Source: Phytoseiulus persimilis (Eukaryota > Arthropoda > Arachnida > Mesostigmata > Phytoseiidae). Taken from it: DNA of 64,000 nt. The number at the start of each line of letters is the position of its first letter. Positions within the stretch are counted from its first letter, which is position 1. Made by a program: the position numbers and the translations under genes. Location of the stretch: contig CM075101.1 in the NCBI GenBank assembly GCA_037576195.1, positions 13,764,001 through 13,828,000 of the forward strand, given 5' to 3'. Below the pieces are notes generated by a model that saw only the letters and a list, made by a program, of their open reading frames with translations, searched no databases and was not told the DNA's origin. Below, piece by piece: positions 38,366 through 48,130 of this stretch.

Positions 38366-38615
38366 TTAATGGTCTGTGGATACACAATAATTCACCCCTG
38401 AAATTATGAGCGGAACTGATCTTCCCCATGTATCCAAAAGCCATCTATCCGCGTCCGACAAGTTGTTTTGGTCTCTGTCGAACTGGTCCATGATAGTCGA
38501 TTCTATCTCCCATCCCTCGGAACTTCTTCCACGACAGAGGATGTAAATGTCTTCCACACCTCTCTTGATACGGGCTCGAAGTTGAACATTGATGGCCAAA
38601 GGGAGGAAAGTTGCT
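38366..38615 (-). other. possible coding exon of unknown protein
   Basis: After an acceptor-like GAGACAG at 38616-38622, a minus-strand frame reads ATFLPLAINVQLRARIKRG, then VEDIYILCRG, WEIESTIMDQFDRDQNNLSD and ADRWLLDTWG. The mix of buried and charged residues looks like a helical protein, but I do not recognise it and find no partner exons or defensible donor. An overlapping frame on the same strand is also open. Confidence 0.3.
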
Positions 38616-38691
38616 CTGTCTCAGTCGTCGCAGTGTTGTTCGGCGCCAACGGTAACTCCCGGCAATTCGGTCGAGTAGCGCCGGAGGGATC

Positions 38692-39084
38692 CCCCTCATT
38701 GACAGAAGTTCCGATCAAACCAGTGAATCTAGCCAGTCTACCAGCCCGAGAATTCGCCCATCCCTCCTCCAAGACACGAGTCCACCAAGGGAGGTACTCG
38801 ATGTGTAACACCGGGATTCCGATGAGATGGCCTGATTAGTACCTTCTGATGACTCATTTCAGGCTCACAGTTGGCCGTCCCTAAGGGGGATGCCCCTCAT
38901 TGACAGAAGCTTCGATCAAACCAGTGAATCAAGCCAGTCTACCAGCCCGAGAATTCGCCCATCCCTCCTTCAAGACATGAGCCCACCAAGGGAGTTACTC
39001 GATGTGTAACACCGGAATTCCGATGAGATGGCCTGATTCGTACCTTCTGATGACTCATTTCAGGCTCACAGTTGGCCGTCCCTA
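38692..39084. repeat. 201-bp tandem duplication, two copies
   Basis: The unit starting near CCCTCATTGACAGAAG at 38692 is repeated at 38893 with about 95% identity; the second copy ends near 39084. Differences are scattered single bases. Function unknown. Confidence 0.93.
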
Positions 39085-39282
39085 AGCGGCCTCCGTTCTC
39101 GTTTGCGAAAGGTCCCAAATTGGAGCAGAGAGAGGTTTCTAGCGTTCTGAGCCCAACAGCCGCCTCAATCTCCAATTGGTAGCCTGAATAGGCGAAGTTT
39201 CGATCAGAGAACGAACTCCGCGAGACAATGAGACCGATCAGACATTCGATCAAACCTATCAAGATCCTGACATGGTCTAATC

Positions 39283-39511
39283 CAGTGGTTCTCAAAGTGG
39301 TAGATATCGACACCCTGGGGGTCGACGGTCGACCCCCAGGGTGTCGATGGCCGATCTCCGGTTTACAGAGGTGATGCCGGGGTGGATTTGACCATACTTC
39401 TTGGCGTTCACGTAGGTGGATGAAGGGTCGACCCCTTGGGGGACGGCAGTCCATAAACTTCAACGAAGTCGCCTAGGGGGTCGATGGGTGAGTGGAGTTT
39501 GAGAACCACTG
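39283..39511. mobile_element. hAT-superfamily MITE with 8-bp target duplication
   Basis: The 229-bp element has terminal inverted repeats CAGTGGTTCTCAAA at both ends and is flanked by perfect 8-bp duplications GTCTAATC at 39275-39282 and 39512-39519. CAGTGGTTCTCAAA termini with 8-bp duplications are typical of hAT non-autonomous elements. Near its left end is a 19-bp perfect palindrome arm pair (39309-39347, one-base spacer). It has no coding capacity and would depend on a transposase elsewhere. Its interior at 39370-39407 matches the repeat at 6814-6851. Confidence 0.92.
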
Positions 39512-39519
39512 GTCTAATC

Positions 39520-40257
39520 AGACGTTCCTTCGCCGATGGGAAGGTCGAACAGCATTATTACGGGACCCGGTCAGGACAGCGACTTCCGAGCTCGGAACGC
39601 CGATAAGCCTGTTTTACTCCTGCAGCCCTGGACTTTTCGCGCGAAAAAGGTCTGCTCAATCTTATCGTCACTGGGGATGATCCACCATCTGGAAAGTTGC
39701 ACATTCGGGTAACCAGTCAGGGATCGGGACAGCTGTGGGTCTCAAAACGCTGAAAATTTGAGACCCCCAGTGAGAAGAGAACGCCCAATCCGGACGGCCA
39801 ACAGTGGGCCGGAACATGAGTTAGAAGAAGCCACAAAACGGGCACCATCTGATCTGTATCCCTGTGTTACACATCGTATACCTCCCTTCCAAGTCTCCAA
39901 TATATCTCTAAGGACCGTTGGTGAGCACTCAAATCCGGGAGCAAGCTGAGCTTCCCTTGATTGACCTACGTAATCGTTGAGTCACCGAGCCGACGAGCTC
40001 CGTTTCATTCCGAGTCTCCCATGCTAGGTCAAGCGAGGGCTTCATGGAGAACTTCAAAGTCTTGCTCTGCATCTACCCCGTCGGAGAACCTCGGGAATCG
40101 AGCCGCTGAGCCGAATCAACAAAAAAAAAGCGCACTACGAAAAGCTGCGAGGATGATTGCTGCAGAAAATCGTGCAGGTACGAGGTTATTCAAATGAGAC
40201 GGGCTCGAATGAATCTATGCACAAACTATCTAGTGGAACTTGGGCAAACATGAATTG
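39520..40257. other. no recognised gene
   Basis: Intergenic sequence between the MITE and the 3' end of the H-protein gene; only small unsupported frames. Confidence 0.5.
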
Positions 40258-40300
40258 TTTATTTACAAACTGGCCAATCGGCTTCCCATGGCGAGCCAAG

Positions 40301-41449
40301 CTAATGATCGGAAGTCTTCAAGAACTTCTCGTAGGCGCTCTCCGTCATCAGAGTTTTCAGTTCATCGGGCTGCGTCAACTTCAATTTGAAAATCCAACCT
40401 GGAAGGAAGTCGACCGAAGCTGAGACACACTTCTCGATCGAAATAATATATGAGTGAATCTGTCGTTGCGCCTTCAACGTCTCTTGATCCCGGATAAGAT
40501 AAGCCTTTTTCACCCATCTCACAAGGTCAGGTCACTCTACAGCATTCCAGAAGGTTGGACAACACTGGAGTGCTGTGCCCAATGTCGAGCTAATACAACA
40601 TCCGATTGGGGAGACGGAAACGAAAACTCACCCTCATCATAACAGGAAGTATTGATTAAAGCTGGCTTGTCTTCCAATGCCTTGTTGGCTTCTGTGACGA
40701 TGCCTGACACCGGTGAATAAATTTCTGAGGCTGCTTTTACGGATTCAACAGCACCACACTCTCCGCCTTTTGAAAGTTCCTGGCCCACCTACGAAGATCA
40801 GGATAGAACTGACGAGACGAATTTGCAGCGGGGAGAATGTTCCGAGCCGAGGTGAACCGAACAGCGTTCACAGCGGTCATGTCGATGAATCTGAGATCAT
40901 TCACAGGTGTGCGGGCGACGAAATTTCAATTTTACTCAGAAAATCTCACCTCTGGAGGCTGTACGTAGACAACGTCCCCGAGAGCTTCCTGTGCGTGATT
41001 CGAGATTCCGACCCGTCCTTCGGCTCCGTCCACATCTACCCATTCATGTTTCTCTGTGTACAAACGCTCCAAGCAAAGAGTCGTCGTCGACAAACAACGA
41101 CTTTGGAATCTCAACGGGCCAGTTCTGTAACACAAAAACCCGAGATGAAGATCAGAGACGATCCGGGCTCAATTTCTGGATGAGGAGTGAGGCTTCGCTC
41201 CAGTGGTATTCGTTGGGATCACAAAGGTCAGCCGAGCATTCTGCGATAGGAGAACGGCGCTGTCTTTTCCGCGCACTAGAATCCAGCGAGGCCGCAGCAT
41301 TTCCTTCGTGCCCACGACAACGAGTCTTCGAACTGGTTACGCGGTTGAACGAGCCCCAGCTCTCACGTAAAGCATGTTCCTATTGCGACACTGTATTTCT
41401 CGCAGGAAACTCACCTCAAAGGCGCGAACAGTGCTCGGCACAGCGACAT
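40301..41449 (-). CDS. GCSH: glycine cleavage system H protein, mitochondrial (lipoyl carrier)
   Basis: Four exons join in phase: 41449-41415, 41124-40950, 40788-40632 and 40398-40301, giving 154 residues. Exon 1 encodes [12 protein letters not shown] and, with exon 2 ([15 protein letters not shown]), a mitochondrial presequence. The H-protein fold follows: [27 protein letters not shown] and [21 protein letters not shown]. Lys88 in ESVKAAS is the lipoylation site. The C-terminus is [22 protein letters not shown] protein shuttles the aminomethyl group between the P, T and L proteins in matrix glycine breakdown. An AATAAA on the minus strand at 40263-40258 gives a 3'UTR of about 60 bases. Confidence 0.96.
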
Positions 41450-42482
41450 CTTCGTGAGTGCCACGGGGCTGCAGCGTCCTGTCTCGCTCCGTAGATTATC
41501 GACTTGCTGATAAAAAAGCGAGAAGAGATAGTCTATCCTGGAGATTGGAAGAGATAATAACTGGTGGAGATATCTCTACGTGGGAGTTCAAGGAGCTAGG
41601 AAACTGCGCTGAACGAGCCGGTGCTTGAAAGCGAACGAGGTGTCCTTTGCATAGAAGCTTCCCCTGTTTTCCTCCACAGGAGCTGTTCGATGGGATCCCT
41701 GGCTTCCCTGCCCTCGCTCGGGGCCGCGGAAACTCAATTGTCCGAAATTCCATCCGACAGTCACAGCTTTTCGAAAATTCGGTGCAGTCTCACCCACCAT
41801 GAAGTACGAAGTGGAGCGAAGCTTCTATGTCAAGCGGAATCGCCGAGGACTGCAATGAAGTGCATCACGCAGAGAGTGCGCGAGTCGACCAGAGGAGGGT
41901 CAAGTGCAGTCCTGTTAACCTAGACCGAAGATTCGGAGAAGAATGCCTATTCGAAAGTGAGTACTTCCGGAGACGATGCTGAAATCTTCCGGAAGCAAAA
42001 CAAACACACTCGTGAGCTGATAATCCGCAGCAGAATGGAACTACCGTTGACTTCTCGAAGCTACGCATCGACAGCGTCAGCTGCGAGCCAGATTTCGATG
42101 ACTACCGGGTGCGAAAATGATGACGTGAATGAGGGAACATTGAGATTGAATCATGGGGTTGACTCCTTACATCGAATGAAGTGTTCGTGCCGTCACCCAC
42201 CCCGATGCTCAGCTGTTGGCAGCCGATCAGAAAACTCCGGCAAAGTGATGTCAGAAGGTCCTATGATGCAGATTCGAAGAATGTGCCCGTTCCCTTTGAT
42301 CCACTATCATCTACGGGAGTCTCGACAAGGTGGAGCGAGTGGGCTCTCAAAGTATGGCTGTTGCTGCCTCTACGGGGAAACCAATAATAATAGTAATAAT
42401 TGTCGCTTTCCCTCAACTTGGAGCAACTGCGCGAGGATTGTCATCCCCTCTGTCATCCCTGGCGGGTATGCGACAGGATTGC
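41450..42482. other. interval between divergent GCSH and EMRE genes
   Basis: It must contain the GCSH promoter. Open frames at 41588-41800 (-) and 41957-42619 (+) overlap other open frames and show no domain; the latter runs into the 17-bp repeat. Confidence 0.4.
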
Positions 42483-42844
42483 GCCCGATTTTAGCGGAGG
42501 CCCGATTTGAGCGAAGTCCCGATCTGAGCGGAGGCCCAATTTTAGCGAAGGCCCGATATGAGCGAAGACCCGATTCTAGCGGAAGCCAACAGCGGCTGTG
42601 GTATCGTCGCTCGCGCTAGAGTTGCATCCGGCACCTTTTGATGGCGATCATGGCTGAATAAAAGCTGCATACTTGCTTCGCACTCCCGCACAACGCCGAT
42701 ACATCCGATACATTCGGAAGGAACGAAATGACATAAGTTCGAACCACACCAGCGTCTTCCGCACCACTGGTGTCCGCTCGAATCGGGTCTTTGCTCAGAT
42801 TCGACATTCGCTAAAACTGGGTCTGCACTCAAATCGGGACTCCG
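42483..42844. repeat. foldback-like element: inverted arms of 17-bp tandem units
   Basis: The left arm (42483-42584) is six head-to-tail copies of a 17-bp unit, consensus GCCCGATTTGAGCGAAG. The right arm (42777-42844) is four copies of the same unit in reverse complement (for example CTCAAATCGGGACTCCG at 42828). About 190 bases lie between. Because 17 is not a multiple of three, each arm reads open in shifting frames and yields similar peptide strings (RSPDLS, RPDSSG) on opposite strands, which explains the overlapping open frames here. The layout resembles foldback elements. I see no transposase. Confidence 0.85.
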
Positions 42845-43015
42845 CCCAAATGTAACGGCCTCATGCGGCAGAACGCGCATTTCATTCGCGGCGGGGATCC
42901 CTAGAGTACGTCCGTCAGGATTCTTCAAACTTGCCTATGGTGAAGGAACGAGAACTCATCGATCGTGTCATGGATTGTGAAGAGTATCCACGAGAGATTC
43001 GGCCTCCTGAGAGGA

Positions 43016-43364
43016 ATGATTGAAGCCCGACTTCGTTTCAGATTATTCAGCGCAGTCACCCGGCATTTGGATCGGGCTTTTGAAGTCAAAGCCTACGAAG
43101 GCATGGTGGCAACCAGGACTGGCGCTTACCGCGCGAAGCCTGACGTCATGAGCTTCCCCCTGACGAAGGTACGCATACTCTGCGCTCGATGGAAAATGTT
43201 CTGAAAGATTAGACGCATCTGTGCCTCATAGATGAATCATTCCTCCGCAGGTGTTCCTGGTCGTCGTACCCGGGGTTACGATCGGAGCGTCTCTTTCGAA
43301 GTACGGAGCCGCTTTTCTCGAAGAACATGACATTTTCGTGCCATCGGACGATGACGATGATTGA
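43016..43364 (+). CDS. EMRE: EMRE (SMDT1), essential regulator of the mitochondrial calcium uniporter
   Basis: Two exons, 43016-43168 and 43251-43364, join in phase 0 across an 82-bp intron and give 88 residues. The start MIEARLRFRLFSAVTR is a basic presequence. The family signature follows: AKPDVMSFPL (like PKP.KMSFGL of human EMRE), a single membrane helix VFLVVVPGVTIGASLSKYGA with the GxxxS motif, then LEEHDIFVPSDDDDD. EMRE sits in the inner membrane, links the pore MCU to the gatekeeper MICU1 and is required for calcium uptake in animals. The acidic tail contacts MICU1. An AATAAA lies at 43614-43619. A longer in-frame extension upstream of 43016 has no ATG. Confidence 0.94.
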
Positions 43365-43619
43365 AGGTTTTCAAATCTCGACCTATGTGAAACACTGGAT
43401 GGGAAACGCTTCAAGTAGGGGGTTTCAGGAAAAGTCATTGGGGTCGTTCTTGGGCTGTAGGAGTGAGATTCGTTCGCGGTTTCGTCTCGCCGTTCTGCTC
43501 GGACCGCAGAATGGGCTTATAGAATGTTGAGACAAGTTTTCCATGATGGCGTTTGAGTCCGACGCTTCGTTGGGCGAAGCTCTAGTCACTGCCCTCATAG
43601 TTTCGCCCTCATAAATAAA

Positions 43620-46449
43620 ACTTGATGAACCTTATAAGTGATTTATGCGTTCCCATTCTTTCCTCCCTCAACTTCTAGCCAGTAAAGTGGACCTAGGGGC
43701 TTTCAAAAAGAAGGCCGATCGCTTACAATGCAATGACCTCCAAGTTTATTGAATTCTTCACAGGTTCACCCATTGGCACTGATAAAAGACTAGCTCATCT
43801 AACTATATTTATGTCGGTACCTTCTTCTCACAATAATAGATAATATTGCAAAAATGATTTCTTATCCACTTCGAGTGTTCCATACTGCTTACAGACAATG
43901 TTTTCAGCAGTTATATGTATCATTGAGGACCGTTCGGCGGTACCTTCTTCTATATATTGTACAAAGATGATTGGAGTATTTCTCAATTTTTGTTTCCAGT
44001 CGCTCATTCGATGTCGCGGTCTCAGTTTGAAGTAATTGTCATGTTATCTATCGATCGTTTGTCGACGTCTTTTTCTAGTGTATTGGTATTCGGATAGGTA
44101 GGTATTGACTCCAAAGTGAAAATGTCTAATGCCTTATATCACACCGTCTTGCAGAGGGTTGCATAGCGTAAGTCTTAACCAAATCTGTTCGTGTCGAGGC
44201 AATAGTGATTCTAGAGCTCTGTGGACTATCGCGCAGTGATCGTCTGGTAGGTATTGCATAATCCTGCTTCGTTCGTTGTAGAAATTTTGATCCTCGCTTG
44301 ATTCCCGTTGATTCTGTTGCCTGGGGATTAACCGAGCAAAACGTAGACGCGTTCGGTCCACCGCGGAGTTCTCGGTGTACGAAACTTCAGCAGTGCTCGT
44401 CGTTTCCGACAAAATTCAGCGAAGTAGAAGCACAAATGACGTACGGAATCCGACGAATTCGGGGAACACGAAGGAGGGATTGAGGATCTGATCGGTGATC
44501 AAGCCTTGCGTTATCTTCGTCTCGTCGTGGAGCGGCGTAATTATGTCCAGTGTGAGCAAATTGATAAACATTATGATACAAATTTCTACGGCATGTGGTG
44601 CCAGCAAACCGTGAGGCGCGTGGCTGTTTTCTAGATCAGTCCTCGTCTTTGCGTACCCGCTCAAAAATTGTGTACAGATATTGCCAAGCTTAAATATTAG
44701 TTTGTGTTGGATGTGATCCTTTGTTAGAGCTCACAGGGAGTTGTGGGGAGTTCCAATCATCAATCTCCACGATCTCCCCGAACTAACGATACCGATTTTC
44801 GCTCTTCTCTCGTGTCGACTTCATCCCCCTGTTCTCTGTGGTGGCGTGATCGAGTTTGTACATCTTGAAAAAACGAGAAATAACGACCACAGACGACCAT
44901 GTATACAGGTTATGAACGGCTGTCTTGCTTCCTCTCCACAACGGCGAAAACCATTCATGAGACTCGAGCAACTCCCTCGGAGCCGTCTGAGCCGACGAGC
45001 AGGCAGACAGGAAGGAAGTATGGACGACAGCAGCGTTTACAACTATGGTTCTCGTGGAACTCCTGATTGAAGAAGCAATAATCTCAGAGACGATTCCAGA
45101 GCCGCGTTCTGATTCTTGGGCTTTCCCTATTTGAGAGCCGACCATCGAACTACGGATACACTGATTATCTCGAGAGGAGACCGAATGAATGAATGAATGA
45201 ATACCAACGAGCATCTGGGAATACCATGCGCGAATTCTCCTGAAGGCGCTGCCGTTGTCGTTGATCTTTGTTTGTGTGTGTAACTTCAATTAATATATTG
45301 ATGCCCATAGGGCTTGAAAACTGATTGACGAGTTAGACAATCTTACGAGACCACTCTTATGGCTCAATATAGTGGGGCATAATTGATTAATCGATCGAAA
45401 TATACTAAAAAATATTACTCCAGGAGCATATGATCCAGACGTTGCTCTGCTGTGACTGACACTCAGGCAATACGCAACAGCCATGTATGGTCTCGATACC
45501 GTTGACGGTGTGGGCTGCATTGTCTCAATTGAACCGGAACCCAGTCTCACTCCCAATCATTATTATCTTCGACGAGCTTTTTTTTATCTTCATTATATTA
45601 TTCATGATTCACACTTTAATGAAGTCTATGTAGCTTCCATTGTCGTCATTACGTGCTTATTGCTTGGGTTGAGCGTGGAGCGGCCGCCTGGTCGCAAACA
45701 ATGCGACAGCCCCATAATAACTGAACGCGTATCCATACAGCATGCTCATCGGGTTTTCCGGAAGTTATTGATTCAGTGATTGATTGATTGTTTGATCCAT
45801 CGACTGAACATATTGATTGTTGAAGTGATTGATCGTTTAACAGAGATACGCACTGCTGAGAGCTTTGATTGCAGGGCTGAGTCGGAGGCTTACTCGCGGT
45901 TGGGATGGTTTCGTACTCTCCTCCTTCGCTGTAATCAAGAGCCACGAGCGCTGTCGATCCAACGTCATGAACAGTCGAATGGAACGCTGTCCGGAACAAC
46001 GAAATCATCGCCTTCTATTCGTTGCATACGACGGTGCCGAGGGTCTCATCGATGAGCTTGTTGCTCGGCTCACCGTTGCAGGCAAGCAAGCCTCAAACGA
46101 CCAGCTTTGTCCTTTCGCCATTTTTATCCCGTTTCCCGGCTTTGCGGAGCGGAGTAACGCGCAAATCCTCACATCCGTTCGCTTCGTAATCCCGCCTAGT
46201 CGATCTATAGGTATTGGGCTACAAAAATACTCGTCAATCATATGCAGGCTTCGAACTGAAGCAACTTTCCTCTCCTCGAATAATCCGCGGTCTTGCTTTC
46301 CTCTCCAATGACACCGCAATGCTCTCAACGTTTTCGCAGCGCGGAATCGTCTCTCTCCGCTACCGATGGGGCTGTGCACGCGCATAGGGTCTGATCTCCA
46401 TTGATTATTTCTCCTACGGCCAGAGAGGACGCCTCTCTTTGCGTTTGAT
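43620..46449. other. AT-richer island with microsatellites and unassigned frames
   Basis: Base composition drops relative to its neighbours. Simple repeats include (GAAT)n at about 45183-45202 and a (TTGA)-rich stretch at about 45768-45835. Minus-strand frames at 44416-44700 contain a hydrophobic segment (VEICIIMFINLLTLDII) and at 44134-44412 a helical-looking tail ending QDGVI, which could be exons of a membrane protein or a degraded element. I recognise no family. Confidence 0.4.
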
Positions 46450-47084
46450 TTGGACGACCCGATAAGTCGGACAGAAGCAATTCTGCACAGTACTCAGTCA
46501 ACCGGCATTATTCCCATTCGCAAACACTGCATTGCAGCGATCAGAATCACTCGTATTCTCGCAGAGCACCATTTTTGTATGTGTTTTGGGTTCAATGTCA
46601 TTCAACACGATAGCATGAGTCAACGAGGAGGGAGAGGCGATGATGATCATCTATGGTGTCGTCGACAGCGACAAAAGCGATTCGGTAAACAGACATGCAG
46701 ATTTAGACAGCAGGGAACGAAGAAGGCTGAGGATTTCAACGAACGATCCGGAACCAGAATGAAGCCGTCCGTCAGGGAAATCCTGCCTCGGAATCGATCG
46801 GTCGAAGTTGAAGCCCATCTCAAGTTTCCACTCGAGCCAAGCTTGCCCCTACAAGGTATGTCCTGTCGTTGCTCCGGTTTCGTTGCATCAGACTAGAAGT
46901 TACTCCCAACAGAACCAAGATGCAAACGTTCCGTCAGCATAATCACATGGGAATCTATATTTCGATACGCGTGATCAAATACATGTGTGTTCGGTTCGTG
47001 ACTCACGACTCTAAGTGGTCTGATGCGAGAGTGGTATCCGTGTCCGTTAGAGTTTACAAAGGACCCGTGGGTTGAAGAAATAAA
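46450..47084 (+). other. possible 3' exons of an unknown plus-strand transcript
   Basis: A basic open frame (46450-46896) contains MSQRGGRGDDDHLWCRRQRQ at 46615 and passes a GTATGT donor-like site near 46856. A second frame ends at 47075, immediately before an AATAAA at 47079-47084. This combination could be the end of a gene, but no domain supports it. Confidence 0.25.
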
Positions 47085-47137
47085 GTCTGAATACGTTGTT
47101 CTTAGTTTGGGCTGTGATTTGGATCAGTCATCAGAAT

Positions 47138-47403
47138 CTACTCTGGCCAGCACGACGATTCTAGTGTACAGAGAGCACTCGTTTTGCATGGGCAGAGGCT
47201 GAGTAAGCCTTTCAAGAAGAAAGCCGTCTGCTGACGCGGTATGATTGTAACAGGATGGCTGAGGGTTCTTGTATCAGCAGGTAGAAGGAAGTTCAGTTCG
47301 GTTTCATGCTCGCCGAGATTGCTGATCCGCATTTCCGATCTGAGTCCAAAGTTCGTGTCCGAATTCTCGAATATAAGTGTCAGGAGTTCGATTTTTCTGA
47401 GAA
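47138..47403 (-). other. possible C-terminal coding exon, beta-sandwich-like
   Basis: After an acceptor-like GATTCTCAG near 47404, a minus-strand frame reads IELLTLIFENSDTNFGLRSE, then MRISNLGEHETELNFLLPAD, VTIIPRQQTAFFLKG and stops at 47138. Alternating hydrophobic residues and the R-I-S-N-L-G pattern recall ASH/Hydin-type immunoglobulin folds, but the match is weak and the upstream exon is not established. Confidence 0.3.
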
Positions 47404-48130
47404 TCGATTATTTCTTCTACCCCTTTCCGAGGTGTTTATCCACCAACGGTAGAATGGATGTGAGAAGGAGAGTTCAAGAGGGTTAACCGTTACGATCGCC
47501 TGAACCCCGAGAGTAAGAACCCCTTAGCTTGTCGGTGAGACATCACGCACGAATATCTATATCGAAATCGAGGTTAGTTCGTTTTCGTTTGTTGGTTAAA
47601 AGTGTTATCAGAAGTCCACCTGCCTTTCAAAAGCATAGGAGCCGAGACTTCTGTCGCCAAGCTTCGGCAGTTTTAATCTGCACCGGCTTCGTTGTCGGCC
47701 GACCTCCCTCGACAGCTGGAAGTGCAAGTCCATGTTGCAGGCAGCAACGGAACGGACAGAGTTCCGGCTGCTGGCGAGAGAACAAACCGTTGTCGGAAGC
47801 ATCGGTGATGCGCATCCGTTTGACTCGTTGTTTATCTCTCTTTGGTCACTGTTACCCCATCTCCTCCTATCCCAATCGTCGACATTCCACCTCAGTCGCA
47901 TCCCGGATCCGGCATACGACTCCACGTTCGCGTGACACGGCAGGCGGGTCAATAACCATCAACTCCGTGCTGTAATCCGTCGTACGCCTCGTTGCGTTTG
48001 CGTGTTTCTTTTCCTCTGCTTGCTTCTCCCTTGAATTCGATTGCTCAGTAGTCCTCTACCGCGTCCCAGATTTCGTCGGAGGCCCCAATCATGGATTGGG
48101 GATGTTTCGCTCGGATGCTCACACATTGAC

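Noticed and set aside
41957..42619. 220-codon plus-strand frame
   Set aside because: Its last third is simply the 17-bp tandem unit read in frame, and the rest has no domain.
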